DNA of 36,651 nt from Candidatus Neomarinimicrobiota bacterium (GTDB lineage Bacteria; Fidelibacterota; UBA8477; JABMPR01), in assembly GCA_016784545.1 (NCBI GenBank), contig JADHUM010000046.1, forward strand, positions 1 through 36,651. The letters are read 5' to 3'. The translations under genes were made by a program, and so were the position numbers. Shown here one piece after another: positions 16,894 to 25,141 of the stretch; the stretch's first letter is position 1; each line of letters opens with the position of its first letter. Under the pieces are notes generated by a model, which saw only the letters and a program-made list of their open reading frames with translations, searched no databases and was not told the DNA's origin.

Positions 16894-16970
16894 GTCAGCT
16901 CGAGCGGAGTCGAGAGATAAGCGCTCGGTTTATACCAGAATTGATATCCCTCGACTCCGCTCGGGATGAC
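16894..16970. repeat. Inverted repeat with 26-nt arms
   Basis: The left arm at 16894-16919 and the reverse complement of the right arm at 16945-16970 match at 23 of 26 positions, around the core CGAGCGGAGTCGAG. The loop is 25 nt. The 'GTCATCCCGAGCGGAGTCGAGGGAT' type of arm is a dispersed intergenic palindrome seen in many FCB-group and other environmental genomes (approximate recollection). It sits between the MDR gene and yqeC. Confidence 0.8.
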
Positions 16971-17054
16971 GAAACACGTAATTTGTATTAACTGTAATAG
17001 CTACGCTATACAATGTTAGAAGCATAGCACTAAAAATTCTGATTATATTCCATC

Positions 17055-17792
17055 ATGAACTTTTCTCAAATCTTATTTCAAAATGTAGCCGATGCTCACA
17101 AGAGTTGTGTGGGTATTCTCGGAGGTGGAGGAAAGACGGCTCTGCTCCATGTGCTTGGTAATGAACTCTCAAAAACCTATGATCATGTCATACTTTCCTC
17201 GCTTACCAAAGCTGGCATCTCATCACAGCACGGGGTCCACTTCTTTCCTGAATTTGAAGCCGAAACAAGTCGAGAAGCTTTACTGGAGATTAATCCCCTG
17301 TATATCATGGGTGGCCAGGAAAGTGAACATAAACTCATCGGCCTTGAACCGGACCAATTACAAGTATTGCATGAGGCTTCTGACCTAACCCTATTTGAGT
17401 GTGATGGAGCAAGGAAAAAGCCAATTAAGGCCCATCAGCCCTTTGATCCTGTTATCCCCCATTTTGCAACCCATGCCATTATCGTGGTTGGAGCTGATGC
17501 TGTGGGTGCCCGAGTGGATGGAAAAATGGTGCATCGACCTGAATTATTCAGAGAACTCTGGGATGTCAATGCCAACCAGATACTTGATCCCATCTTTATT
17601 GCACGCGTCCTCACCAGCGAATATGGATATCTCCAAAAAGTACCAAAAGACATCAACTTGACCTATTTTGTGAATAAGGCTGATGCCTATCCAGATCAAG
17701 CGTTTGAGTTGGCAAAAACACTTTCAAGATTGAGTCATGATTCTGTTTTTTACGGAAGTATTGAGCAGGGTAACATTCAAAAGGTCAATTAA
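17055..17792 (+). CDS. yqeC: YqeC family protein, selenium-dependent molybdenum hydroxylase accessory factor
   Basis: A 245-residue nucleotide-binding protein. It has a P-loop, GILGGGGKTALLHVLG (about residues 21-36), and the family motif ECDGARKKPIKAHQPFDPVIP (about 116-135). A further run is VVGADAVGARVDGKMVHRPELF. YqeC is defined by co-occurrence with yqeB and SelD in genomes with selenium-dependent molybdenum hydroxylases; its exact step is not known, though formation or insertion of a selenium-containing cofactor is proposed. It is the first gene of a five-gene unit; its TAA shares a base with the ATG of mocA. Confidence 0.85.
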   Translation: MNFSQILFQNVADAHKSCVGILGGGGKTALLHVLGNELSKTYDHVILSSLTKAGISSQHGVHFFPEFEAETSREALLEINPLYIMGGQESEHKLIGLEPDQLQVLHEASDLTLFECDGARKKPIKAHQPFDPVIPHFATHAIIVVGADAVGARVDGKMVHRPELFRELWDVNANQILDPIFIARVLTSEYGYLQKVPKDINLTYFVNKADAYPDQAFELAKTLSRLSHDSVFYGSIEQGNIQKVN

Positions 17793-18379
17793 TGCTTAAT
17801 CTGGCAATGATTATTACGGCTGCTGGCCGCTCCACACGCTTTCCCCCGAACAAGCTCCTTGAAGTTCTGGAAGACCGCACTGCTGTCGAGCATACCATAA
17901 ACACCTTTATTGATTTTGACCTGGATGTATATGTCATTCTCGGCTATCAGAGTGAACAGATCCAGGAGGTTCTGGACCAACGCTTCGATGACAAAATCAT
18001 TTACGAATTTAATACCAACTTTCATTCCGGCCTGGCCAGCTCTGTCGTTACTGGAGTGAAAGCAGCAGGACGGACCTACGATTACTGGTGTTTTTGTCCT
18101 GGCGACAAACCCTTTATCCAACGCAAGACTGTGGATATGCTGATTCAGATGTTGAATGAGAAGAAACCTCTCATTCTTGCTCCCCGCTATCAAAACAAAC
18201 CAGGACATCCCACCTTTTTTTCTACTGAGCTGGCACCGTTTTTTATGGCAGCAACTGGTGATGTAGGAGGTCGACAAATCATAGAAACGTTTCGTTCTGA
18301 CACGCTGTTTGTGGATGTGTCTGATGAAGGAGTCAGTATGGATATGGATTATTACCTGGAGTATGAAAATGCTAGATAA
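17792..18379 (+). CDS. mocA: MocA-like nucleotidyltransferase (molybdenum cofactor cytidylyltransferase family)
   Basis: A 195-residue MobA/MocA-type NTP transferase that would attach a nucleotide (CMP in MocA) to molybdopterin, giving the dinucleotide cofactor used by xanthine-oxidase-type hydroxylases. Motifs: IITAAGRSTRFPPNKLLEVL (variant of LAAGxSxRMGxxK; residues 7-26), CPGDKPFI (GDxP metal site, about 109), KPGHPTFFS (about 140) and GDVGGRQII (GDxGxR, about 157). The N-terminal motif is slightly divergent (TRFPPNK). Cytidylyl versus guanylyl specificity is inferred from context. It overlaps yqeB by 11 bp. Confidence 0.87.
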   Translation: MLNLAMIITAAGRSTRFPPNKLLEVLEDRTAVEHTINTFIDFDLDVYVILGYQSEQIQEVLDQRFDDKIIYEFNTNFHSGLASSVVTGVKAAGRTYDYWCFCPGDKPFIQRKTVDMLIQMLNEKKPLILAPRYQNKPGHPTFFSTELAPFFMAATGDVGGRQIIETFRSDTLFVDVSDEGVSMDMDYYLEYENAR

Positions 18380-19175
18380 TGAACTTGTGTGGGTCAGGGG
18401 AGCAGGTGAATTAGGCAGTGGCGTCGCCCATCTGTTACATCGAGTTGGGTTACATGTATTCCTGTCAGATGTATCTCCACCCCTGGCGATTCGGCGACCC
18501 GTCACATTCAGTTGTGCGCTGGTAGATGGAAGCACCGAGGTTGAGGGCGTAAAGGCCAAAAAGGCTCAATCTTTAAAACTTAACATGTCCAAGACCTGGA
18601 AGCACATTCCCATCTTTGAGGACGATTCCGAAGCATTGGTTGCTCTTCAGCCCAGCATCGTCATTGATGCACGCATGCAAAAAAAATATACCAAAGATTT
18701 CAGGACATGGGCAGACCTGGTCATTGGGTTAGGGCCAGGATTTGAGGTTGATAAAAATTGCCATCGGGCCATCGAAACCATGCGGGGACACAATCTGGGT
18801 CGCATTATCTCTGAAGGCTCACCTCTGGCAGACACAGGCATCCCTGGAAATATTGGCGGGGAAACCACACGACGACTAGTTCTGGCTACCCGAAGTGGTC
18901 AGATAAAGTGGTCTACCCAGTTTGGAGAGATGGTGACCAAAGGACAGCAAATTGCTTTGATCAACAACGATAAGCCCGTTTGGGCCCCTCTTGATGGCAT
19001 GGTACGTGGAATGATTTCAGAACATACGCCAGTGATCAAAGGTATGAAAATTGGTGATATTGATCCTCGGGGTGACTCCGTCCAGTATCAGCAAATCTCA
19101 GAAAAAGCACGCGTTATAGCTGCTGGAGTACTTGAAACAATCATCTTGCACCACAATTCCAAACGGAATGATTAA
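18369..19175 (+). CDS. yqeB: YqeB (EF2563) family selenium-dependent molybdenum hydroxylase system protein
   Basis: The frame is open from 18309, but the ATG at 18369 gives a normal 268-residue protein starting MLDNELVWVRGAGELGSGVA, with a Rossmann-like GAGELGSGVAHLLHR motif. Further landmarks are FLSDVSPPLAIRR, VIDARMQKKY, DLVIGLGPGFEVDKNCHRAI and GETTRRLVLATRSG, followed by a biotinyl/lipoyl-like beta-hairpin region, VWAPLDGMVRGMISEHTPV. The family is a marker of selenium-dependent molybdenum hydroxylase maturation, with unknown reaction. It overlaps mocA by 11 bp and xdhC by 8 bp. Confidence 0.88.
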   Translation: MLDNELVWVRGAGELGSGVAHLLHRVGLHVFLSDVSPPLAIRRPVTFSCALVDGSTEVEGVKAKKAQSLKLNMSKTWKHIPIFEDDSEALVALQPSIVIDARMQKKYTKDFRTWADLVIGLGPGFEVDKNCHRAIETMRGHNLGRIISEGSPLADTGIPGNIGGETTRRLVLATRSGQIKWSTQFGEMVTKGQQIALINNDKPVWAPLDGMVRGMISEHTPVIKGMKIGDIDPRGDSVQYQQISEKARVIAAGVLETIILHHNSKRND

Positions 19176-20190
19176 GTCTCTCCTTAAGCAATGGCGTTCC
19201 CATGGGGAAGAGAGAAGTGCAATGCTCTGCTCCGTTGTTCAGTGGCAAGGCTCAGTCCCCCGCAAAGACTATCCCATGATGCTAGTGCTGGATGACGGCA
19301 CACTACTCGGGACCATCGGTGGTGGATCCATGGAGCTGAAAGTCAGCCGGGCTGCCCTGGAAATGATGCCCCAGGCTGCATCAACACTGTTTGATTTTGA
19401 CATGACCGGGAATGATGTCGACGCTGATGTAGGGCTATGCGGTGGCACTTTGAAAGTTCTGGTGGAGCCCTTCTCGCCTGAGCTGGAAACTTTTTATACT
19501 GATATGCTCCAACAGTCCGCTCAAAATCAGAAACTTATGATCAAGCTCCATATAAGTGGACACTCACCAACTCAAGTCCATAGACAAATTGTGACCTCTC
19601 GGAAAGATATTAATGAAATAGATGTTGACCTGAAACAGCAGCTAAGAAAATTATTTGAAAATCAGCTGACCCGACCTCTCATCCATAACCAAGCCCTCTA
19701 TCTCATGTGGCAGGTATTTTCTCCACCAATGCTTCACATCTTCGGAGCGGGACATGTTGGGCAAGCCGTCGCTCAATTGGCACATTTCAATGAGCTCCAG
19801 GTCAAGGTTTATGATGATCGTACAGAACTGATAACTGCCGAGCGATTCCCTTATGCAGAAAGGCTTCAAACAGAGCTCCCCATAAATCGGGAAGCCATTT
19901 CCCACATTCCAAAGCGAGATTTTATCCTCATTGCCAGTCGTGAACATAAACACGACCGCCAGCTTTTATCTCATGCTCTCGAGATTTCGGTTCGCTATAT
20001 CGGGTTAGTGAGTAGTGCGCGTAAATGGAAGCTCTTATCGGAGAATTTGCATTCTAAGGGCTTTGCACTGGAAGAATTGGCAAAAGTACATGCACCAGTT
20101 GGTCTAGCTATAGATGCTCAGACGGTACCCGAGATCGCCATCAGCATCTTATCTGAAATTATCTCCGTTTATAGGAGCAACCTGGCTTGA
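19168..20190 (+). CDS. xdhC: XdhC/CoxI-family molybdenum hydroxylase maturation factor
   Basis: XdhC proteins bind the molybdenum cofactor, assist its sulfuration (or selenation in this context) and pass it to the hydroxylase. With ATG 19168 the protein has 340 residues; an upstream TTG at 19132 is possible but overlaps yqeB by 44 bp. The N-terminal domain shows VVQWQGSVPRKDYPMMLV, GTIGGGSMELKV and DVGLCGGTLKVLVEPF with the conserved cysteine. The C-terminal Rossmann domain shows LHIFGAGHVGQAVAQLAHF, DRTELITAERFPYAER and VGLAIDAQTVPEIAISILSE. Its stop overlaps the TTG start of hydA. Confidence 0.9.
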   Translation: MIKSLLKQWRSHGEERSAMLCSVVQWQGSVPRKDYPMMLVLDDGTLLGTIGGGSMELKVSRAALEMMPQAASTLFDFDMTGNDVDADVGLCGGTLKVLVEPFSPELETFYTDMLQQSAQNQKLMIKLHISGHSPTQVHRQIVTSRKDINEIDVDLKQQLRKLFENQLTRPLIHNQALYLMWQVFSPPMLHIFGAGHVGQAVAQLAHFNELQVKVYDDRTELITAERFPYAERLQTELPINREAISHIPKRDFILIASREHKHDRQLLSHALEISVRYIGLVSSARKWKLLSENLHSKGFALEELAKVHAPVGLAIDAQTVPEIAISILSEIISVYRSNLA

Positions 20191-21530
20191 GTGATTTGCT
20201 TATAAAAAATGGTCAGGTTATTGGAGTCAAAAACCAGGAAATTCAAGATATTCTTATCCAGGATGAACTCATTATCTCCATTTCTTCTCAAATCCATCCA
20301 CCAGAGAACTGTGAAATAATTGATGCTAATGGCAAGTGGATCTTTCCCGGTGTCATTGATCCTCATACACACATGGGGATCCCCATCAAAAATAGCCATT
20401 CTGCAGACACATTCGCCTCAGGAAGCCGTTCGGCCCTTCACGGAGGGGTTACCACCATTCTGGACTTTAGCGTCCTAGAATCGGGACAGTCATTGACAGA
20501 AAGCCTCAACACCCGTATTGAGCTGGCAGGTGCGTCCCTCTGCGATGTGGGTATTCATGTCAACATCACTCGATTCGAACCGGAACTTCTGGGTGAGATT
20601 CCAGAATTGATAGCCAGAGGGTTCAACAGTTTTAAAGTATTCACTACCTATGCTGAAGCAGACATGATGCTCAACTACGATCAAATTGAATCTGTGGCTG
20701 CAATTATTGCTCAGCACCAGGGCGTTCTCATGGTTCATTCAGAGGACAATGATGTCATTCGACGTGCATCAGATCCTTTAACCCATGGGAATGAAACCCA
20801 TCCCCGCTATCATGGCCTGAGCCGCCCGGCTGAAGCAGAGCTGGTTGCCATAGGTCGACTTGGGGAAATTTCCGCTCGCACCAATTGCACCATTTATATT
20901 GTCCACTTGAATACGGCTGCAGGCCTGGCCAAGGCAGCTGAATATCCTTTGTTAAAAGTAGAGACCTGTCCCCACTACCTGTTGCTCTCAGATAAGATGT
21001 ATGAAAGGCCCGATGGGCAGATGTTTGTGTCCAGTCCGCCCCTGCGTTCTCAGACAGACTGTGACGCATTGTGGCTGGGTCTCCAGAAGGGTCAGGTTCA
21101 TACTATTGGTTCTGACCACTGCCCCTTTTGTCTCGCAGACAAGCCACAAGGAACTCCCTTTCAGGACATTCCCAATGGGATGGGCGGTGTGGAAACACTT
21201 TTTCCAATCCTGTTGGCGCAATTCATGGAGCGACAGCTTGATCTGGAGTTGCTGGTTCGTCTTACCAGCAGAAATCCTGCTGAGATTTTTGGTCTTGATC
21301 ACCTCAAGGGGAGTATCAAAGCAGGTCTCCATGCTGATCTACTCATTGTCGACCCCTGGTCAATCACGGAGAATTGGGAATCCCGGTTGGACACATCTCT
21401 GGATTGGAATGCCTATGCTGGTCTTCCGGCTCTGTTTCCTGAAACGGTTATCAGACGGGGAGAAATAGTGGCAAGCAAAACCTTACAAGGCAATATTTCC
21501 AGGGGAAGATTGCTGATATCAGATCAATAG
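20187..21530 (+). CDS. hydA: Dihydropyrimidinase/hydantoinase-like amidohydrolase
   Basis: A 447-residue cyclic-amide hydrolase with all binuclear zinc ligands visible: GVIDPHTHMG (HxH, about residue 56), NSFKVFTTYAE with the lysine expected to be carboxylated (about 150), LMVHSEDND (about 182), IYIVHLN (about 237) and TIGSDHCPF with the catalytic aspartate (about 308). The start is TTG at 20187, overlapping the xdhC stop in TTGA. Hydantoinase genes accompany selenium-dependent hydroxylase clusters, as in the E. coli ygeW-yqeB region (hyuA), where purine or hydantoin breakdown is proposed. Substrate here unknown; dihydropyrimidine, hydantoin or allantoin are options. The 3' end overlaps the next, convergent gene by 12 bp. 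Confidence 0.88.
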   Translation: MSDLLIKNGQVIGVKNQEIQDILIQDELIISISSQIHPPENCEIIDANGKWIFPGVIDPHTHMGIPIKNSHSADTFASGSRSALHGGVTTILDFSVLESGQSLTESLNTRIELAGASLCDVGIHVNITRFEPELLGEIPELIARGFNSFKVFTTYAEADMMLNYDQIESVAAIIAQHQGVLMVHSEDNDVIRRASDPLTHGNETHPRYHGLSRPAEAELVAIGRLGEISARTNCTIYIVHLNTAAGLAKAAEYPLLKVETCPHYLLLSDKMYERPDGQMFVSSPPLRSQTDCDALWLGLQKGQVHTIGSDHCPFCLADKPQGTPFQDIPNGMGGVETLFPILLAQFMERQLDLELLVRLTSRNPAEIFGLDHLKGSIKAGLHADLLIVDPWSITENWESRLDTSLDWNAYAGLPALFPETVIRRGEIVASKTLQGNISRGRLLISDQ

Positions 21531-22679
21531 ATTTTCTGGTTCTCTGCGGTATGAGTAATATAATTTTTCACCCCTGCCAATACGAACTCCCATTTGAATT
21601 TTAGCGGGTTCTGAGACCCCAGCCAGCTCATTGAAGCGTATCCTGAGATCATCCATCTCAGGATACTCCTGTAAAACCTGGCTAACGGGGTGGATCACGA
21701 AATCCAGCTCATCGGCTGCAAGTTGAAATCTCACATAATCAACACCCGTTTTGATCCAGTCTGACAGGGTATTGGTCTGAGTCTTAAACAGGACTATTCC
21801 TTTGGCCGTGTAGATTTTATTACGATAGGATTTTAAAAAGGCGTTGATGGCAGTTGATTTATGCCAGCTCGCTTCATTGTCTTCATTCACAATAAACTCC
21901 ATAATGGAGAGCAAAAGCCCTTTCGTGCCATCAGTACGTAAATTGATACCATCTCGCTTGGTCTCAATTTTTTTCTGACTGCTCCTAAACCATATTCGGG
22001 ATTCATCGTAGGTCACATGTGTGTTTGCCTCCACCACCATGCCTTCATAGAGAATATCCACCATTTCATTTAAGACTTCAGGCTCAGAATAGAAACTGAT
22101 TTCTGTATGTTTTGCTGAAGTCAACTCGGCTATGGAGTTGAACTCTGAAGAGGACATCAGTTCTCCTTCATAGAGTGCTCGGTTGGTCTGACGTGAATAG
22201 ATTGAGTCGGAAAGTGGAAGTGATTGCATGTCAACCGCTGCAGTCACCTCAATGGAAGCAACGGGTTTCAGTCCAGCCTCTTCAAGTGAGTAATCTCCCT
22301 CTGGCAACAGCTCATATTCCGCCAGAAGGCCCAGGGTAGATGCACCGAGACGCAAGGTTTCCAGAAAACACCCACAACCGATATGGATTTGTCGGGCTGG
22401 AGGGTCAGTTGCTTGCAAAAGTCGGGTTTCATCAACATAGAAAAGGGCTTCAAGGTCAGAAATAATCTTGAATTTCCAGGCCTGTGAGTTGTGTGGGTTG
22501 GGGGCATTCATACCGATTGAGATTGCTTTGACAATGGCTTGTTTAAAATCGTCAGGATTGGGACGGCGAGTTCCTGCCAATATTTGCTCAGATTTGCTAC
22601 CAGCCAGAATAGTGCCTGGGAATAGCATACTTGCGCTGATTACGGTACCCGTTTGGATGATAAATTCTCTTCGCTTCAT
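21519..22679 (-). CDS. Acg-family FMN-binding nitroreductase-like protein
   Basis: A 386-residue exported flavoprotein candidate. The N-terminus MKRREFIIQTGTVISASML is a signal peptide with a single arginine pair and a Tat-like RREF start. Two nitroreductase-like halves follow: NAPNPHNSQAWKFKI (about residues 58-72), GCGCFLETLRLGASTLGL and YSRQTNRALYEGE in the first, and DWIKTGVDYVRFQLAADELD plus PVSQVLQEYPEM in the second. This is the pattern of the Acg (Rv2032-like) family, thought to bind or store flavin and lacking normal nitroreductase activity. No partner gene is apparent. It converges on hydA with a 12-bp overlap. Confidence 0.8.
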   Translation of the reverse strand: MKRREFIIQTGTVISASMLFPGTILAGSKSEQILAGTRRPNPDDFKQAIVKAISIGMNAPNPHNSQAWKFKIISDLEALFYVDETRLLQATDPPARQIHIGCGCFLETLRLGASTLGLLAEYELLPEGDYSLEEAGLKPVASIEVTAAVDMQSLPLSDSIYSRQTNRALYEGELMSSSEFNSIAELTSAKHTEISFYSEPEVLNEMVDILYEGMVVEANTHVTYDESRIWFRSSQKKIETKRDGINLRTDGTKGLLLSIMEFIVNEDNEASWHKSTAINAFLKSYRNKIYTAKGIVLFKTQTNTLSDWIKTGVDYVRFQLAADELDFVIHPVSQVLQEYPEMDDLRIRFNELAGVSEPAKIQMGVRIGRGEKLYYSYRREPENLLI

Positions 22680-22771
22680 TCACATATCCTTCTATTCATT
22701 GCCTGCTTAAGTGAGAAACACCATTTTCCAGTACCAGAGTCGGCACATACTCTGATCGCCTGGCTAATTCA

Positions 22772-23107
22772 TCAACTCGTCAGAAATAACCCCACGCCGA
22801 TAGCCCCTCGAACAATTGAAATATTTGCCACAAAGAGATAAAACCAGTTTAACTCAGGAAACCACATATAGACAATCGCCATTGCGACAGCGATGACAAT
22901 ACTTTGAGCACTATCGGTTTTATGGACGAGAGACAGTTCTCTCTCATCGGCGTCGTGTTTCATTTGAACGGCAATAAGTGCAAGCCCAAAGGGAATGAAC
23001 CCGATGGCGACACCTATTATTCCAAATTTCACACAACAATAGTAGGTTAGAAATCCACTGAAAAATTGGACACTGAACAAGAGTAAATAATTCCCTCGAA
23101 ATTTCAT
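22772..23107 (-). CDS. Small membrane protein paired with XRE regulator (DUF2178-like)
   Basis: 111 residues with about four hydrophobic segments (residues 5-24, 27-46, 66-84 and 88-108). A short cytoplasmic-type linker, MKHDADERELSLVHKTDS, has the DERE motif seen in DUF2178-type proteins. Its ATG overlaps the stop of the XRE gene (ATGA), so the two are co-translated. Such pairs of a tiny XRE repressor and a membrane protein are common; the function is unknown. Assignment to DUF2178 rests only on the DERE motif and layout. Confidence 0.65.
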   Translation of the reverse strand: MKFRGNYLLLFSVQFFSGFLTYYCCVKFGIIGVAIGFIPFGLALIAVQMKHDADERELSLVHKTDSAQSIVIAVAMAIVYMWFPELNWFYLFVANISIVRGAIGVGLFLTS

Positions 23108-23319
23108 TTCTCATCCCTCCTGGCAAAAAATATTGCCTCCACATTGGTTCCAAAGAAAGCGGCAATCTTCAGCGCGGAAAGCACAGAAGGCACAAATTTT
23201 CCTCTTTCAATAGAATGTATCGTTTGACGACTGAGCTTTACCGCTTCTGCCAATTGTGCCTGTGTGATATCGCGTCTCGCACGCCACACTTTCAATTCAT
23301 TCTCTAATTCCACATTCAC
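23104..23319 (-). CDS. Small XRE-family helix-turn-helix regulator
   Basis: A 71-residue protein that is almost entirely a Cro/C1-type DNA-binding domain. The HTH ITQAQLAEAVKLSRQTIHSI (about residues 18-37) is followed by ERGKFVPSVLSALKIAAFF, as in the widespread stand-alone regulators of the YozG/YgzD type. The start is GTG at 23319 with a weak purine-rich site. A promoter with an inverted repeat in its spacer lies just upstream, suggesting autorepression. It is co-transcribed with the membrane protein downstream. Confidence 0.9.
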   Translation of the reverse strand: MNVELENELKVWRARRDITQAQLAEAVKLSRQTIHSIERGKFVPSVLSALKIAAFFGTNVEAIFFARRDEK

Positions 23320-23338
23320 CTCATTTCAAATCAAGTGC

Positions 23339-23367
23339 AATGTAATCTATAATTGATATTATGACAA
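23339..23367 (-). promoter_or_regulatory. Candidate promoter and operator of the XRE gene
   Basis: On the minus strand TTGTCA (23367-23362) and TACATT (23344-23339) are 17 bp apart. The inverted repeat ATAAT-TGAT-ATTAT (23349-23362) fills the spacer, the classical place for a repressor site. By eye only. Confidence 0.45.
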
Positions 23368-23477
23368 GTACTCTTTACATTTTGACTAATATAATAGAAT
23401 ATTTGTCCATTTAACTGATAAATAAAAATCGGGAATAGGCGTTCCATATTTTCACTTTTTGGGTTAGCCTGCCGCCT

Positions 23478-24647
23478 ATGCTAAAAGCCCGTCAAGATCG
23501 CATGTTCCTATTCCTGGCTGTGATGTCCATTGTGACAACCATGGGCTTTCAGGTCTGGCGAACCCTTTTTAATAATTTTGCAGTTGATGTTGTAGGCCTG
23601 GGCGGCAACCATATTGGTGTGATTCAATCCGTGAGGGAGATTCCTGGATTTTTGGCCCTCCTGGTGGTTTTTGTCACTCTGGTCATCAAAGAGCACCGTC
23701 TTTCTGCCCTCTCGGTTGCTTTTCTGGGTCTTGGAATCAGCCTCACAGGCGTATTCCCTTCATTTACTGGTCTTATTTTCACCACCCTGATCATGAGTTT
23801 TGGATTTCACTATTTTGAAACCACGAATCAGTCCCTGACACTCCAATATTTTGATACCCACACCTCTCCATGGGTCATGGGAAAACTGCGCAGTTATTCG
23901 TCTGCTTCAGCCATTATTATTGGTTTTGTTTTACTGGGAGCCAGCTCGGTTCTCAGCTACGAATTAATGTTTGGTATCCTGGGTGGCTTAATCGTCATTG
24001 CCGGACTTTGGGGCATGTTTCAAAATCCCACACGGCAAGATGTAGTACCCCAGCAAAAGAAGATGATTTTCAGAAAACGCTACGGCCTCTACTATTTCCT
24101 CACCTTTATGGCAGGTGCTCGTCGTCAGATTTTTGTGGCCTTCGCCGTTTTCCTGCTGGTGGAAAAGTTTCAGTTCAGCGTTAAAGAAATCACCATGCTA
24201 TTCATGCTCAACAATGCCATCAATTACTTTCTCAGTCCCTTGATTGGCAAGGCCATCATTCGTTTTGGTGAACAAAAGGTACTCTCCGTTGAATATTTCA
24301 GTCTCATCTTTATTTTTATCGCATATGCCACAGTAGAAACCAAGGCAGTCATGGCTGTCCTCTACATCCTTGATCATATTTTCTTCAACTTTTCCATGGG
24401 TATACGCACATTCTTCCAAAAGGTAGGCGATGCCGACCACATGGCTCCCACCATGGCCATGGGCTTCACCATCAATCACATTGCTGCAGTGGTTATCCCC
24501 GTCTTAGGTGGCCTGGCCTGGATTATTGACTATCGAATTCCATTTGTCGCTGGTGCCGTGATGAGTCTTATCTCACTTATTGCAGTTCAATATATTTCCG
24601 GTAGTATCCGCAAAGCTGAAATCAGACATAACGCGGTAACGACCTAA
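23478..24647 (+). CDS. Major facilitator superfamily transporter
   Basis: A 389-residue polytopic membrane protein, with about 11-12 hydrophobic helices visible across its length. The N-terminal half contains WRTLFNNFAVDVVGLGGNHI and GVIQSVREIPGFLALLVVF; a central basic loop, RQDVVPQQKKMIFRKRYGLY, divides the two halves, as usual for MFS proteins. No drug- or sugar-class signature is clear, so the substrate is unknown. The upstream region is shared with the divergent XRE gene. The stop overlaps that of the convergent DCC gene by 4 bp. Confidence 0.85.
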   Translation: MLKARQDRMFLFLAVMSIVTTMGFQVWRTLFNNFAVDVVGLGGNHIGVIQSVREIPGFLALLVVFVTLVIKEHRLSALSVAFLGLGISLTGVFPSFTGLIFTTLIMSFGFHYFETTNQSLTLQYFDTHTSPWVMGKLRSYSSASAIIIGFVLLGASSVLSYELMFGILGGLIVIAGLWGMFQNPTRQDVVPQQKKMIFRKRYGLYYFLTFMAGARRQIFVAFAVFLLVEKFQFSVKEITMLFMLNNAINYFLSPLIGKAIIRFGEQKVLSVEYFSLIFIFIAYATVETKAVMAVLYILDHIFFNFSMGIRTFFQKVGDADHMAPTMAMGFTINHIAAVVIPVLGGLAWIIDYRIPFVAGAVMSLISLIAVQYISGSIRKAEIRHNAVTT

Positions 24648-25063
24648 GTAAGAAAGCGATCCTCCAGCTCTGGCGTCGGAATCATGCAGACGTCCTTTTT
24701 TCCAAACCAGACATATCTATTTTTTGCGATCCAGTCGTAAATCCTATTACGGAATGAGGTGGGCAAGAATTTAAAAATTGCCAAGGGTCGGTAGAATCCG
24801 CCCAATAGCTGAAAAACATCCAACACAGCATCGCTTTTTAGAGAGAACGACTTTTCATGAATCAGAACGACTGAATTGATTTCATCTGGATTAAGGTCAT
24901 GCTGATCCAAAAGGGATCGTCCCAGTGGTGATTGTAGGCTGGCAAACCGAAACATGGCCTGTGGATCCCGCTTGATGACAGCCAGCACAGATCCGCTGCA
25001 CAAGTTGCAATAACCATCAAAAAGCAGGGTGGGGTGATCCATTGTTGTGACTTCGACTGACAT
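24644..25063 (-). CDS. DCC-family thiol-disulfide oxidoreductase (DUF393)
   Basis: A 139-residue thioredoxin-like protein of the DCC family, named for its D-x-x-C-x-x-C motif, here LLFDGYCNLCSGSVLAVIKR (C20 and C23). Later landmarks FRFASLQSPLGRSLL, SVVLIHEKSF, SDAVLDVFQLLGGFYRPLAI and RIYDWIAKNRYVWFG are typical. A second possible start is the ATG seven codons in (MDHPTLLFDG), nearer to the usual N-terminus. The function is presumed redox. It is divergent from the selenoprotein gene, with 78 bp between the starts. Confidence 0.9.
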   Translation of the reverse strand: MSVEVTTMDHPTLLFDGYCNLCSGSVLAVIKRDPQAMFRFASLQSPLGRSLLDQHDLNPDEINSVVLIHEKSFSLKSDAVLDVFQLLGGFYRPLAIFKFLPTSFRNRIYDWIAKNRYVWFGKKDVCMIPTPELEDRFLT

Positions 25064-25092
25064 CCCGTGATACTAATCCTATTTTTCAGCAG

Positions 25093-25121
25093 TTGTCAAG
25101 CTGAGTTGCAAAATTTAGCTT
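25093..25121 (+). promoter_or_regulatory. Candidate promoter of the selenoprotein gene
   Basis: TTGTCA (25093-25098) and TAGCTT (25116-25121) are 17 bp apart and 21 bp upstream of the start codon. The -10 is only a partial match. Confidence 0.4.
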
Positions 25122-25141
25122 AGACGATAAAGGAGAAAACC

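Noticed and set aside
18309-18368. An upstream start for yqeB
   Set aside because: It would overlap mocA by 71 bp; the ATG at 18369 begins right at the family N-terminus.
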